Shown one piece after another: positions 43,379 to 53,704 of a stretch of DNA of 64,000 bases (position 1 is its first letter; each line of letters opens with the position of its first letter). The stretch is from NCBI RefSeq assembly GCF_947496775.1, contig NZ_CANMDU010000011.1, positions 62,001 to 126,000 on the forward strand, in the 5' to 3' direction. The notes under the pieces are model-generated. The model was not told the DNA's origin. It did no database searches and was given only the letters and a program-made list of their open reading frames with translations. Made by a program: the position numbers and the translations under genes. Source of the stretch: an uncultured Maribacter sp. (lineage in GTDB: Bacteria; Bacteroidota; Bacteroidia; Flavobacteriales; Flavobacteriaceae).

Positions 43379-46300
43379 TTAATTTTTAGAGTAATTTACT
43401 TTATATCTCCAAAAACTAATTGCGCCTAAAACGAAAACACCAAAAACAGTATAGTATATAAAGGTCGGCGTAATTACCTGATCACCACTTGCATAGCTAT
43501 GCAAGCCAACTAGATAAAAGTTAACACCAAAATAGGTCATCATTATACTTGCAAAAGCAATAACACTTAAAAAATTAAAAGTCCATTTACCTCGTAAACC
43601 AGGAACTAATCTCGTATGAATAACAAATGCATATACCATAATAGAAACTAAAGCCCATGTTTCTTTAGGATCCCAACCCCAGTAACGACCCCAACTTTCA
43701 TTGGCCCATTGTCCTCCTAAAAAGTTACCAATGGTTAGCATTATTAAACCAACGGTAAGAGCTAACTCATTAATAATGGTTAACTCCTTTAAATTGATTT
43801 CCATTCTTTTTTTGTTCTTCTTCGTAGTTAGCATTATCAAAATTAGAGATACCACACCCAATATCATTCCAACCGTTAAAGGTCCATAACTACCAACGAT
43901 AATAGAAACATGTATCATTAACCAATAACTATCCAAAACAGGAACCAAATTTGCTATAGAAGGGTCTATCCAACTTTGGTGTGCTATCCATAACAACATA
44001 GCAGTTACAAAAGCCGAAGCAGCAATAGTCATATCACTTTTTCTACCCAATAATAACCCCATACCCATAGTTGCCCAAGCCACATACAAAATACTTTCAT
44101 AAGCGTCACTCCATGGTGCATGCCCGGAAATATACCATCGTAATACCAAGCCTGCTGTATGCCATAAAAAGAATATTATTATAATCCCTTTAAAAGAATA
44201 AATAGCAATTTTCCATATTTCGCGATCTTTAAAAATTTCAAATATTAAAATGAAAAACATTAAACTTCCTATTAGGGCATAATACGTGTATAGTCTATTA
44301 AATATATTTAGCTTGTTGTATATTACCTCTACTTCTATTTTCTGATCAGAAGGTAAAACTTCTGCACCATGATTTTTTTGATTTTGTTTAAACGCCTCTA
44401 ATAACTTATCTGCTTCGGTATAGTCTCCAGATTTTTTAGCTTTAGAAAGTGTCATTAAATAATAAGGCACTGCATTTTTTACAAAATTAGCATACAGAGA
44501 ATCTGTTACTTGATACTGTCCACCTCTATACTCTACAGCAGAAATCCATTTATTATTTTCATCATTTAAAAGTGGAAATATTTTAACAATTTGTCCGCTT
44601 AAAGCCTGATTAAGTAAACTCAAACGAATATTAGCATCTTTTATATCTTGCTGAAATTTATTTGGATTATTGGTTGAAGTAGCTTCGGCCAAAAAGGGTT
44701 CTAATTTATAGTTGCCCTTTGCATCAAAAAAATCAGTTGCTTTTACAAATGGTTGGCCTTTTTCTACCCCTATGGTTTTACGAATACTATCGTTTTGCTT
44801 TTTCTTATCTACCGCTATAAACTCCGTATTATACCAAATAGCAGGATTCATCATCATAGATAAAAATACCTGATCTGCATTTAAATTGCCGTAATTGTCT
44901 TTTAAGCTTAGTTTACGAAGGAGTTCCGATGAAAAGGTGTTCATGGGTTTCATTCTACCACTCTCATCCTGAATAACCAGTCTTCCAAACTTAGCAGCAT
45001 GTTCTTTAGAAACCATCGTAGCCATTAATACCGAATCTACCTGTTTATATGTTGGTGCTGCACTATGATCATGACCATCATCTGCAGAATGCGCCTGACC
45101 AGTTGCTGAGATTGTCCCTCCTACTAATAACAATAAAGAGAGTAATGCTCTTTTTGCTTTTAATTTTTCTAAATTCTTTGTTAGGTCTCTAAAGCGGGTT
45201 TTTCCAAAGAACATTATCCCTAATAAACCTATATAAAGTAAAGTATAGCCAATATACGTAATCCATGTACCCCAAAAATCATGATTTACAGAAAGTATGG
45301 TTCCTTTTTCATCTGGATCAAAACTTGCCTGAAAAAAACGATAGCCTTCATGATCCAAAACATGGTTCATAAATATCTTATAATCAAAAGGGCGGGTATC
45401 TTCTATAGTAACTTTACTCATAAAAGAAGCATATCCTTTTTCTGTGCCAGGATATTTTTCGGCTATAAAATCATTAAGTTTAATACTAAATGGCAACTCA
45501 TATACTTTTGATCCATAAGCTAGGGCAAAATCTAACCCTCCCACTTTAATTTTATCTGTAAAATTAGACGAACCTTTTCCTCCCAAAATTTTCTTTTCAA
45601 CAGACTCCCCGTTACTTTCAATTTTAAGCACTAATGCATCTTGACTTGCTTTTGTTACTTCTTCTTTAGGAAGTTTCACAACACCATAAGACCCCTGAAT
45701 AATTGGATCTGGAATAACAAATTGCATTCCTGCAGTATTATATAAAGAACGTAATTGAAACTTCTGTAAACTATCTTTTACAACAACCCCTCTAAATTGG
45801 TCTGCCATACGCATAAAATCTCCCTCGAAAGGCGATTTTATAGTATATTCTCCATCTTTTTCAAAGATATTAATAGCACCTTCCGTATTATTATTTAAAG
45901 CAAACAAAACGTTATGAATACTTACTACCTTCCCACTCTCTAAATAATGATCATGCCTTTGTCCTCCACCTGCTTCTACAATTTTCAAAAAATAATTTCC
46001 TGTTGTATCCGGGACTAAACCTAGTTTTGCTCCTTTTATAAAATCTACATAGGATATTGTAAAATCTTGCCCGTTATAATCCGAATGCCAAGGTAAATTG
46101 GATTTTAAAGCTTCTGGAGTTACTATTAAATCGTCCTCCATTATTTTTCTTTTAGGTTCACCGTTTATTTCTCCATCAACATAAGCCGTTAAATAAGTTT
46201 TATCTGAATAAAAAACCTTCTCTGAGTTCCCCTCTCTAATTGGCATCATTCCTTCATAACTAATGTATCTGGTAACAAAGGCTCCAACAATTATTAAAAT

Positions 46301-46558
46301 CCATGAAAGATGCAATATTAATACCGCCCATTTTTCTTTTCTTAAGAGTTGGTATCTAAAAATATTTCCCACGAAATTAATTACAAAGAACACCATTATT
46401 GCTTCAAACCAACTAGTATTATAAATCCAAATTCTTGCCGTTTCGGTACTATACCAACTTTCTATAAATGTTCCAAAAGCCATGGCAGTAGCAAATAGAA
46501 TAAATAAGACAGCCATAATACGGGTAGAAAAAAAGAAATTCTTAAGGATATTAGTCAT
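43379..46558 (-). CDS. ccsA: Fused cytochrome c biogenesis protein CcsBA (ResB-ResC)
   Basis: 1059-residue membrane protein joining CcsB/ResB (about residues 1-460, with membrane segments near the N-terminus and around 425-445) to CcsA/ResC (about 760-1055). The haem-handling motif GRYWGWDPKETWALVS near residue 960 is the WWD signature. A middle periplasmic region starts after a hydrophobic stretch (about 472-485) with the His-rich HSADDGHDHSAAP. It attaches haem to cytochromes c, which fits the three c-type cytochrome genes in this window. Confidence 0.94.
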   Translation of the reverse strand: MTNILKNFFFSTRIMAVLFILFATAMAFGTFIESWYSTETARIWIYNTSWFEAIMVFFVINFVGNIFRYQLLRKEKWAVLILHLSWILIIVGAFVTRYISYEGMMPIREGNSEKVFYSDKTYLTAYVDGEINGEPKRKIMEDDLIVTPEALKSNLPWHSDYNGQDFTISYVDFIKGAKLGLVPDTTGNYFLKIVEAGGGQRHDHYLESGKVVSIHNVLFALNNNTEGAINIFEKDGEYTIKSPFEGDFMRMADQFRGVVVKDSLQKFQLRSLYNTAGMQFVIPDPIIQGSYGVVKLPKEEVTKASQDALVLKIESNGESVEKKILGGKGSSNFTDKIKVGGLDFALAYGSKVYELPFSIKLNDFIAEKYPGTEKGYASFMSKVTIEDTRPFDYKIFMNHVLDHEGYRFFQASFDPDEKGTILSVNHDFWGTWITYIGYTLLYIGLLGIMFFGKTRFRDLTKNLEKLKAKRALLSLLLLVGGTISATGQAHSADDGHDHSAAPTYKQVDSVLMATMVSKEHAAKFGRLVIQDESGRMKPMNTFSSELLRKLSLKDNYGNLNADQVFLSMMMNPAIWYNTEFIAVDKKKQNDSIRKTIGVEKGQPFVKATDFFDAKGNYKLEPFLAEATSTNNPNKFQQDIKDANIRLSLLNQALSGQIVKIFPLLNDENNKWISAVEYRGGQYQVTDSLYANFVKNAVPYYLMTLSKAKKSGDYTEADKLLEAFKQNQKNHGAEVLPSDQKIEVEVIYNKLNIFNRLYTYYALIGSLMFFILIFEIFKDREIWKIAIYSFKGIIIIFFLWHTAGLVLRWYISGHAPWSDAYESILYVAWATMGMGLLLGRKSDMTIAASAFVTAMLLWIAHQSWIDPSIANLVPVLDSYWLMIHVSIIVGSYGPLTVGMILGVVSLILIMLTTKKNKKRMEINLKELTIINELALTVGLIMLTIGNFLGGQWANESWGRYWGWDPKETWALVSIMVYAFVIHTRLVPGLRGKWTFNFLSVIAFASIMMTYFGVNFYLVGLHSYASGDQVITPTFIYYTVFGVFVLGAISFWRYKVNYSKN

Positions 46559-46771
46559 TACAAAGGAGTATTACTTTTCAGGTTGTAAAAATACAGCCTT
46601 TTTATGAGTATTATTTATTTTGCAAATGTTAAAATAAATAGCCCACTCTATAGTATTACAATTCCAGAGTCCGAACGTCAAAAAAATGCTTCATAATCCT
46701 AAAAAGAATATTTTGCAAAACAGTTTTTTAGTTTTCTTTATCAAGAATAATTATATCCTTAATTTAGCTTT

Positions 46772-47536
46772 ATGTTAGAAGTAGTAATTTTAGGCACAGG
46801 AAATATTGCCCAACATTTATTTAATACATTAACTACGTATAATGATATTACTGTTGTTCAAGTTGTTGGTCGCAATCCAAAAGCATTAGCATACTTTGGA
46901 GAAAAATCAGACATACAAACTAGTTTTAAAAAAATTAAAACTGCGGATTTATACATTATAGCTGTTAGTGATAATGCACTTGGAGATGTATCTCATTATC
47001 TCCATGGTAAAAAGGGTGTTATAGCGCACACAACAGGAAGTATTTCTATGAATATTTTGCAAGAACATAAAAATCATGGTGTTTTTTATCCCTTGCAAAC
47101 ATTTACAAAAAACCAAAAAGTAAATTTTAAGACCGTTCCGCTATGTATAGAGGCAAATAATAATGAGAGTTATTCCCTTTTAAAAAAATTGGCCGAAGTT
47201 TTATCTGACAATGTCTATGATATTACTTCTGAGCAGAGAAAAAAATTACATTTAGCTGCTGTTTTTATTAATAATTTCAGCAATTACGTATATCAAATTG
47301 GTAATGATATTTGCGAAGAAAATAATTTGTCTTTTGATATTTTAAAACCACTAATTTTAGAAACAGCAAAAAAGGCTACTTTGTTTAACCCAGAAACTGT
47401 ACAGACAGGACCAGGACGTAGAAATGATTTAGAAACAATAGACATACATAAAGAGCAAATTAAAAATATAGAGCATCTTAAAATATATAACGTTATGACA
47501 GATGCAATTTTAAGTAAATATGGAAAAAAGTTATAA
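46772..47536 (+). CDS. DUF2520 Rossmann-fold protein
   Basis: 254-residue soluble protein with an N-terminal NAD(P)-binding pattern GTGNIAQHLF (residues 8-17) and a C-terminal helical DUF2520 domain (about 128-250, ending in VQTGPGRRNDLETIDIH). It resembles pyrroline-5-carboxylate-reductase-like folds but its substrate is unknown. The next gene starts 17 bases before this one ends, in another frame. Confidence 0.88.
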   Translation: MLEVVILGTGNIAQHLFNTLTTYNDITVVQVVGRNPKALAYFGEKSDIQTSFKKIKTADLYIIAVSDNALGDVSHYLHGKKGVIAHTTGSISMNILQEHKNHGVFYPLQTFTKNQKVNFKTVPLCIEANNNESYSLLKKLAEVLSDNVYDITSEQRKKLHLAAVFINNFSNYVYQIGNDICEENNLSFDILKPLILETAKKATLFNPETVQTGPGRRNDLETIDIHKEQIKNIEHLKIYNVMTDAILSKYGKKL

Positions 47537-48047
47537 AGAGTATTTAGCAAATATTACTACGTTCGTATTTGATGTAGATGGCGTTTTTACGGATGGCACA
47601 GTACAAGTTACCACCTCTGGGGAAATGTTAAGAACTATGAGTGTTAAAGATGGTTATGCCCTAAAAGTAGCTATTAAAAAAGGGTATAATGTATGTATTA
47701 TAAGCGGTGGCACAAATGAAGGCGTAAAAAGCAGATTAGAAGGTTTAGGTGTTAAGACTATTTATATGGGGGCTCATTTAAAAATGGTTCCGTTAAAGGA
47801 ATATTTAGAAGCTAACAATATCGATGCCAAAAACGCTCTTTATATGGGAGATGACATGCCAGATATTCCTCCAATGGAATTTGTTGGATTACCAACTTGT
47901 CCTCAAGATGCTATACCTGAAGTAAAGGCCGTTTCTAAATATATTTCGCATAGAAATGGTGGTAATGCTTGTGTTAGAGATGTTATAGAACAAGTACTAA
48001 AAGTACGCGGCGATTGGTTAGGTAATTATAGCGCATCAAACGACTAA
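47520..48047 (+). CDS. KdsC-like HAD-family phosphatase
   Basis: 175-residue HAD phosphatase. The nucleophile motif FDVDGVFTDG is near residues 17-26, ISGGTNEGVKSRLEGL gives motif II and MGDDMPDIPPM motif III. It is close to KdsC (KDO-8-phosphate phosphatase) in length and motif spacing, so a role in lipopolysaccharide core synthesis is likely but not proven. Overlaps the upstream gene by 17 bases and ends 1 base before the Maf start codon. Confidence 0.88.
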   Translation: MEKSYKEYLANITTFVFDVDGVFTDGTVQVTTSGEMLRTMSVKDGYALKVAIKKGYNVCIISGGTNEGVKSRLEGLGVKTIYMGAHLKMVPLKEYLEANNIDAKNALYMGDDMPDIPPMEFVGLPTCPQDAIPEVKAVSKYISHRNGGNACVRDVIEQVLKVRGDWLGNYSASND

Positions 48048-48048
48048 G

Positions 48049-48645
48049 ATGTTAACAGACAAAATTGAAGAGTATAAAATTATTCTAGCCTCTGGTTCTC
48101 CTAGAAGACAACAGTTTTTTAAAGATTTACATATTCCTTTTGAAATTCGTCTAAAAGAGGTAGATGAAATTTACCCCGACAGCCTTAAAGCCGCTGAGAT
48201 ATCGGACTATTTAGCAGTACTAAAAGCATCTCCTTTAAAAGATGAATTAGTAGAAAATGAAATATTAATAACCTCTGATACGGTTGTTTGGCATAATATG
48301 GAATCTTTAGCTAAAGCTTCTAACGGTAATGAAGCTTATGAAATGTTGCGAAAACTATCTGGGGAATGGCACCAAGTTATAACATCGGTCTGTTTTACAA
48401 CATCAGAAAAACAAACCATTGTAAACCACACTACCAAAGTAAAGTTTAAAGAACTTAGTGATAAAGAAATTTGGTACTATATTGATAATTACAAGCCTTT
48501 TGATAAGGCTGGCGCATATGGCATTCAAGAATGGATAGGTCTTATTGCAATTGAAAAAATTGAAGGTTCGTATACCAATGTTGTTGGGTTGCCAACGCAA
48601 GTAGTTTATGATACTATAAATAAATTAATAAGACCTTGGCAATAA
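48049..48645 (+). CDS. Maf-family nucleotide pyrophosphatase
   Basis: 198-residue house-cleaning pyrophosphatase that hydrolyses non-canonical nucleoside triphosphates. Motifs: ILASGSPRRQQFF near residues 12-24, ITSDTVVWHN near 75, and the C-terminal FDKAGAYGIQEW, with YTNVVGLPTQ near 178. The last codons form the left arm of the terminator hairpin. Confidence 0.94.
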   Translation: MLTDKIEEYKIILASGSPRRQQFFKDLHIPFEIRLKEVDEIYPDSLKAAEISDYLAVLKASPLKDELVENEILITSDTVVWHNMESLAKASNGNEAYEMLRKLSGEWHQVITSVCFTTSEKQTIVNHTTKVKFKELSDKEIWYYIDNYKPFDKAGAYGIQEWIGLIAIEKIEGSYTNVVGLPTQVVYDTINKLIRPWQ

Positions 48646-48665
48646 TTTACCAAGGTCTTATTAAT
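48629..48665. terminator. Terminator overlapping the end of the Maf gene
   Basis: TAAGACCTTGG (48629-48639) pairs with CCAAGGTCTTA (48650-48660), 11 bp, followed by an AT-rich tail. The Maf stop codon lies in the loop. Convergent with the beta-barrel gene that ends at 48669, so it probably serves both. Confidence 0.75.
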
Positions 48666-48668
48666 ATT

Positions 48669-49346
48669 TTAAAAATAATAAGCCAATCCAAAAAGTAAAT
48701 CGGAAGAATTTAAAGAAAAAATAAACGAATCTGATTCAGAATATAACTCACTTTCTTCGGTTTCTCTTTTTTGTTTGCTATAGCCTAATGAGCCTAAACT
48801 AGCTTCTAAAGCAAACTTTCGAGCAATAAAAAAAGTAATTCCTGGTCGTAAACCAACAAACAAAACCTCTCCGTTATTGGTAGAGTCTAAACTATCTGAA
48901 GAACTATTTTCTGACCAATATTTGGAATAATTTACTTCTCCCTGCAAATACAACCCTAAACGACTTCCTACGGCCTTATATGCTCTAATGAAAGGAATTA
49001 CTCCAATAGATTCATTTTTAAACTTAGAAGTTAGGTTTTCATTCAATTCTCTCTTATAAGTACTAGATCTATTTGAAGTACTGTAGGACAAGCCTAAACC
49101 AGCGGTAACATTATTACTTAAGGTATAGCCTATCAATGGGGAAAAAAAATAGTTGTTGGTTTTCCAACTATCATTAACTACTTCATCATAACCATTATAA
49201 TAATTATTTTCTCCATTTCTATTACTAAGAGATACCATTCCTCCTAAATACCAAGTACCCTTTTCTATTACTAATTTGTTTTTTTGTTCTTGTGCATTCA
49301 ATATTGCAAATGCAAAAATACTCACTAAAAATACTACTCTTTTCAT
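48669..49346 (-). CDS. Outer-membrane beta-barrel protein
   Basis: 225-residue exported protein with signal VFLVSIFAFAILNAQ and alternating strand patterns ending in LLFGLAYYF, a C-terminal aromatic signature of outer-membrane barrels. Probably an eight-strand small barrel. Function unknown; acidic Ser-rich loops (SSSDSLDSTNNG and EESELYSESDS) face outside or inside. Confidence 0.82.
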   Translation of the reverse strand: MKRVVFLVSIFAFAILNAQEQKNKLVIEKGTWYLGGMVSLSNRNGENNYYNGYDEVVNDSWKTNNYFFSPLIGYTLSNNVTAGLGLSYSTSNRSSTYKRELNENLTSKFKNESIGVIPFIRAYKAVGSRLGLYLQGEVNYSKYWSENSSSDSLDSTNNGEVLFVGLRPGITFFIARKFALEASLGSLGYSKQKRETEESELYSESDSFIFSLNSSDLLFGLAYYF

Positions 49347-49575
49347 CTTATTTTAATTTTAAAATTATATTTTAAAACGGACCAAGTAGTATACCAAAAG
49401 ACATAAGAAACAGTAACTTAACTATAAGATTACACAGCACTTAAACTTTTTTAATTCTTACAAAAATTGAAGCACGTTAAAATCATCATAAATTGTAGTG
49501 AAGATTTATCCTATTGTTAAAAAGAACTTAATTCTAAAATATATTTTTGGTAATTTTGATGAAACCCAAAATGCC

Positions 49576-50526
49576 ATGAAAACAAAAAAGAATAATTTAA
49601 GCATACTGTTTAGTTTCTGTTTAATAGTTTTATCCTTTTCATGCAGAAACAATACAAAAGAGATTGCCGAAAACAAGGAAAATAAAAATATCTCAATACA
49701 AAAGATTACTCCTAAAAAAAACATTTCCTCAGAATTTAAAAAGTACTGGTATTCTGGTACTGCAGAAGTATCCTCGTACCAACTTAGTCAAGCTCGTTAT
49801 GGAGAAATGAGAGAAGGAAAAGCTGTTCTTATTTATGTTACAGAACCATTTCTCGCGGATAAACAGGTGAAAGCAGATAAAAACCACCCAGACAACATTC
49901 CTATTTTAAAACTAAACGCCACTAAAAAATACCATACAGGTATTTACCCTTATTCTATTATGACTAGTAGCTTTTATAGCGTTCATGATAATAAACATGC
50001 TACAAAAATTTCTTTCTCCGCGCAAGAATGGTGCGGTCATGTTTATGCGCAGTTAAATAATAAAGCAGAAGATTTTAAAATTACTTCTCACTCCTATTTT
50101 GAGAATGAAGCCGATCAAAATTTTACAATCTCTAAAGAAACTTTGGAAAATGAACTTTGGAACAAATTAAGAATCGACCCTTCTTCCTTACCAATTGGAA
50201 ATATAAACATTATACCCTCTTTAGAATTTATAAGACTCTCTCATAAAGAATTAAAAGCTTATAAAGCCATAGCCACACAAAAAAAAGAAGGTAAATACAA
50301 CCACTACTCTATCTACTATCCCGAAGCAGAAAGAACCCTAACTATAAAGTATACAAACCATTTTCCTTATACGATAGAAGGTTGGCAAGAAACTTTTACT
50401 AGCGGATATGGAAATCATAAAAAAGAACTAACTACTTCAGCCAAAAGAATAAAAACCATTAACTCTCCTTATTGGAGTAAAAATGGGAATAAAGATTTGT
50501 ATTTAAGAGATAGTTTAGGTTTATAA
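49576..50526 (+). CDS. Uncharacterised lipoprotein
   Basis: 316-residue lipoprotein from the ATG at 49576 with lipobox LIVLSFSC (Cys23); a GTG start at 49498 would place 26 residues before the signal peptide and is rejected. Notable segments are YWYSGTAEVSSYQLSQARYG near residue 57 and SFSAQEWCGHVYAQL near 150. Similar proteins are, as I recall, sometimes labelled Maf in databases, but none of the Maf motifs seen in the gene at 48049 is present. Function unknown. Confidence 0.75.
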   Translation: MKTKKNNLSILFSFCLIVLSFSCRNNTKEIAENKENKNISIQKITPKKNISSEFKKYWYSGTAEVSSYQLSQARYGEMREGKAVLIYVTEPFLADKQVKADKNHPDNIPILKLNATKKYHTGIYPYSIMTSSFYSVHDNKHATKISFSAQEWCGHVYAQLNNKAEDFKITSHSYFENEADQNFTISKETLENELWNKLRIDPSSLPIGNINIIPSLEFIRLSHKELKAYKAIATQKKEGKYNHYSIYYPEAERTLTIKYTNHFPYTIEGWQETFTSGYGNHKKELTTSAKRIKTINSPYWSKNGNKDLYLRDSLGL

Positions 50527-50555
50527 TAATATTAAAGTACTAGTTACCATAAAAA

Positions 50556-51089
50556 ATGAAAGACTATTTAATAAACTATCAATTTGAATTATTAGCAACC
50601 ATAACTACCATAGTTGTTTTTATTATTTTAAAATTTATAATCACCAAACTTGTTAGAAAAACTGGTCGCAAAAACAATATAGTTAAGGCACGCTCTAGAC
50701 TAGTAAACAAATACATTAGTATAATATTATATTTCTTAGTAGCGGGTCTATTAACCTTTGTTTGGGGTGTAAATTTAAAGGAAGTTGCCGTATTATTTTC
50801 TTCCATATTCGCTATTCTAGGTATTGCTTTGTTTGCGCAATGGTCTATCTTAAGTAATGTTACTGCTGGAGTTATTTTATTTTTTGCATATCCTTTTAAA
50901 ATTGGAGATACTGTAAAAATATTAGATAAAGACCTAGATAGCGATGGTCCTTATTTAATTGAAGATATAAAAGCCTACCATGTTACTTTAAGAAAAAAAA
51001 GCGGCGAATTGTTAGTATACCCTAATAGTTTAATGATGCAAAAAGCTATCTCTCTATTGAATGAAGAAAAGAAAACCCCAAAAGAATAA
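50556..51089 (+). CDS. Short MscS-type mechanosensitive channel
   Basis: 177-residue membrane protein with three hydrophobic segments (about 12-32, 50-72, 78-105) and the MscS pore/beta domain: GIALFAQWSILSNVTAGVIL, then FKIGDTVKILD and VYPNSLMMQKAI. It ends right after the beta domain and so lacks the C-terminal cytoplasmic vestibule of full-length MscS. It follows the uncharacterised lipoprotein by 29 bases in the same orientation. Confidence 0.88.
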   Translation: MKDYLINYQFELLATITTIVVFIILKFIITKLVRKTGRKNNIVKARSRLVNKYISIILYFLVAGLLTFVWGVNLKEVAVLFSSIFAILGIALFAQWSILSNVTAGVILFFAYPFKIGDTVKILDKDLDSDGPYLIEDIKAYHVTLRKKSGELLVYPNSLMMQKAISLLNEEKKTPKE

Positions 51090-51143
51090 TTCGCTATACT
51101 GTTAAAGAATTTCTAAAATAAAATTTGAGGCACTTAATCTTTA

Positions 51144-51151
51144 TATCTTTG
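51144..51151 (+). promoter_or_regulatory. Candidate -7 box for the PIG-L/symporter operon
   Basis: TATCTTTG matches TAnnTTTG, 21 bases before the start codon. A TTTG at 51124-51127 lies 16 bases upstream, one base shorter than the usual spacing. Confidence 0.5.
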
Positions 51152-51172
51152 GTTGCAAACTAAACTAAAATT

Positions 51173-53704
51173 ATGCGCCTCCGACTACTATACTGTATTA
51201 CTGCATTTCTGCTAACTAATTCTATTTCTTCGCAAGCACCTAAAAAAAACACCCCTTCAGAAACGTATCATGCAATACAAAAACTAAACTTTTTGGGAAC
51301 AGCATTATATATTGCTGCGCATCCAGATGATGAAAACACCAGACTTATTTCTTATTTATCGAATGAGGTAAAAGCAAGAACCGGATATTTATCTTTAACC
51401 AGGGGCGATGGTGGTCAGAATATTATTGGCCCCGAATTAAGAGAATTACTAGGAGTTCTAAGAACGCAAGAGTTATTAAAAGCTCGTAGTGTAGATGGTG
51501 GCGAACAATTTTTTAGTAGAGCTAATGATTTTGGGTATTCTAAACATCCGGACGAGACTTTAAAAATATGGAATAAAGAAGAAATTTTAGGAGATGTTGT
51601 TCGCACCATTAGAACTTTTAAACCAGATATTATAATAAACAGATTTGACCATCGTAGCCCAGGAACCACTCACGGTCACCATACCTCCTCTGCCATGTTA
51701 AGTGTAGAAGCTTTTGATTTAGCTAATGACAAAAACTCCTATTCACAACAATTACAAACCACAGAAACATGGCAACCACAAAGATTATTCTTTAATACCT
51801 CTTGGTGGTTTTACGGTAGTGAAGAAAAGTTTAAAAAAGCGGATAAATCGAATATGCTTAATGTAGATATTGGCGTGTATTATCCGATGTTAGGAATTTC
51901 TAATAACGAGATAGCAGCAATAGCCAGTAGTCAGCATTTATGCCAAGGATTTGGACGTTTATCCCAGAGAGGTTCCACACAAGAATATGTAGAATTACTA
52001 AAAGGAGATTTATCAAAAAATAGAAATGATCTTTTCGATGGAATAAATACCACGTGGTCTAGAATTGATGGTGGCAAGGAAATTGGCGCCATTTTAAACC
52101 AAGTTGAAAAAGATTTTAATTTTAAAAACCCGGCAGCACATATTCCTGAATTAGTAAAAGCATATTCTTTGTTGCAAAATAGTAAGGATGAACACTGGAA
52201 AACTCTAAAATCTATTGAATTAAGAAGTATTATTAAAGATTTAGCCGGATTACATTTTGAAGCATTTACAACAACTCCAAATACTAATCCTGGAGCAACG
52301 GTAGATGTTAGCATCGAAATTATCAATAGGAGTAATTCCCCTATGCTTCTAAAAAAAGCTTCATTACAAGAAAATGTAGACGCTCATGAAAACATAATTT
52401 TAGAAGAGAATGTAAAAATAGATTTAAAATCTAAACTTCGTATACCTGAAAATACGAAATACACAAACCCTTATTGGTTAAATGAAAAAGGCTCCTTAGG
52501 AATGTATACGGTAAAAAACGAAGCCTACCTTGGAAAACCCGAAACCCCTAGAGCATTTATAGCAACTTACATTATAGACTTTAACGGATCTGAAATAACT
52601 TTTACTAAACCGGTTGTATTTAAACATGCCAAGAGAGATAAAGGAGAGCTTTTTCAACCTTTTGAGGTAGTTCCAGAAGCAACTGCAAGTTTTAAAGATA
52701 AAGTTTTAATCTTTGCAGATAATAAAGCTAAACAAGTCGGAGTTACCATTAAAGCGCATCAAAACAATGTAAATGGGAAGGTGCAATTATGTTTTGATAA
52801 ATCTTGGAAAGTAGACCAAGAGACAAAAGCCTTTAACATTGCAAAAAAAGGAGACGAGCAGATTATATATTTTAGAATAAGTCCTCCTGAAAATGAAAAC
52901 GAAAGTTTCATTTCTCCAATACTAAAAGTTAATGGAAAGGAAATTTCAAAAGAATTAGTAACCATTGCATACGATCATATTCCAACGCAAACCATATTAC
53001 TGCCTTCAGAAGCTAAAGTCGTACGCTTAAACATTAAAAAAGCCGGCGAGAATATTGGCTATATTATGGGCGCTGGGGATAAAGTACCTAATAGTTTAGA
53101 GCAAATTGGCTATACGGTTCATACAATAGACCCTTCTGCTATTACAAAAGGCTCTTTACAAAAGTATGACGCTGTTGTTGTTGGTATTCGTGCTTACAAT
53201 GTGGTGGAAGAGTTAAAGTTTAAACAACCATTTTTACTAGACTATGTAGAAAATGGTGGTAACTTAATAGTACAATATAACACCGCTGGTAGGTGGGGAA
53301 AACAATTTGAAAACCTTGCCCCATATGCTCTCGAAATATCTAGAGATAGAGTTACGGATGAAAATTCGGAAGTTAAAATATTAGAAAAACATCATTCTTT
53401 AATAAATTTTCCAAATTCAATAAGTAAGAATGATTTTAATGGTTGGGTACAAGAAAGAGGACTATATTTTCCAAATAAATGGGATAGCAAATTTACTCCT
53501 ATTCTGCAAATGAAGGACGAAGGCGAATCTGCAAAAAAAGGAAGCCTATTAGTTGCTCCATACGGAAAAGGAAATTATATATATACCGGCTTAAGTTTCT
53601 TTAGAGAATTACCCGCTGGTGTTCCTGGTGCCTACAAGTTATTTTCTAACATGATTTCTATAGGGAAAGATAACATAGAAAGCAATATAAAAGTAAAAGG
53701 ATGA
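51173..53704 (+). CDS. Large secreted PIG-L-family deacetylase
   Basis: 843-residue exported enzyme with signal LYCITAFLLTNSISSQ. The N-terminal PIG-L domain (about 40-330) has AAHPDDENTRLIS (H50, D52, D53) and HGHHTSSAM for zinc binding. A middle beta region follows, and the C-terminal ~210 residues (YDAVVVGIRAYNVVE, YVENGGNLIVQYN, APYGKGNYIYTGL) resemble a class I amidotransferase/ThuA-like fold. It would deacetylate an amino-sugar conjugate outside the cytoplasm; the substrate is unknown. Its stop overlaps the next small ORF (ATGA). Confidence 0.88.
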   Translation: MRLRLLYCITAFLLTNSISSQAPKKNTPSETYHAIQKLNFLGTALYIAAHPDDENTRLISYLSNEVKARTGYLSLTRGDGGQNIIGPELRELLGVLRTQELLKARSVDGGEQFFSRANDFGYSKHPDETLKIWNKEEILGDVVRTIRTFKPDIIINRFDHRSPGTTHGHHTSSAMLSVEAFDLANDKNSYSQQLQTTETWQPQRLFFNTSWWFYGSEEKFKKADKSNMLNVDIGVYYPMLGISNNEIAAIASSQHLCQGFGRLSQRGSTQEYVELLKGDLSKNRNDLFDGINTTWSRIDGGKEIGAILNQVEKDFNFKNPAAHIPELVKAYSLLQNSKDEHWKTLKSIELRSIIKDLAGLHFEAFTTTPNTNPGATVDVSIEIINRSNSPMLLKKASLQENVDAHENIILEENVKIDLKSKLRIPENTKYTNPYWLNEKGSLGMYTVKNEAYLGKPETPRAFIATYIIDFNGSEITFTKPVVFKHAKRDKGELFQPFEVVPEATASFKDKVLIFADNKAKQVGVTIKAHQNNVNGKVQLCFDKSWKVDQETKAFNIAKKGDEQIIYFRISPPENENESFISPILKVNGKEISKELVTIAYDHIPTQTILLPSEAKVVRLNIKKAGENIGYIMGAGDKVPNSLEQIGYTVHTIDPSAITKGSLQKYDAVVVGIRAYNVVEELKFKQPFLLDYVENGGNLIVQYNTAGRWGKQFENLAPYALEISRDRVTDENSEVKILEKHHSLINFPNSISKNDFNGWVQERGLYFPNKWDSKFTPILQMKDEGESAKKGSLLVAPYGKGNYIYTGLSFFRELPAGVPGAYKLFSNMISIGKDNIESNIKVKG

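Noticed and set aside
49498-49575. GTG-initiated extension of the uncharacterised lipoprotein
   Set aside because: Would bury the lipobox 49 residues in; the ATG at 49576 gives a normal lipoprotein signal.
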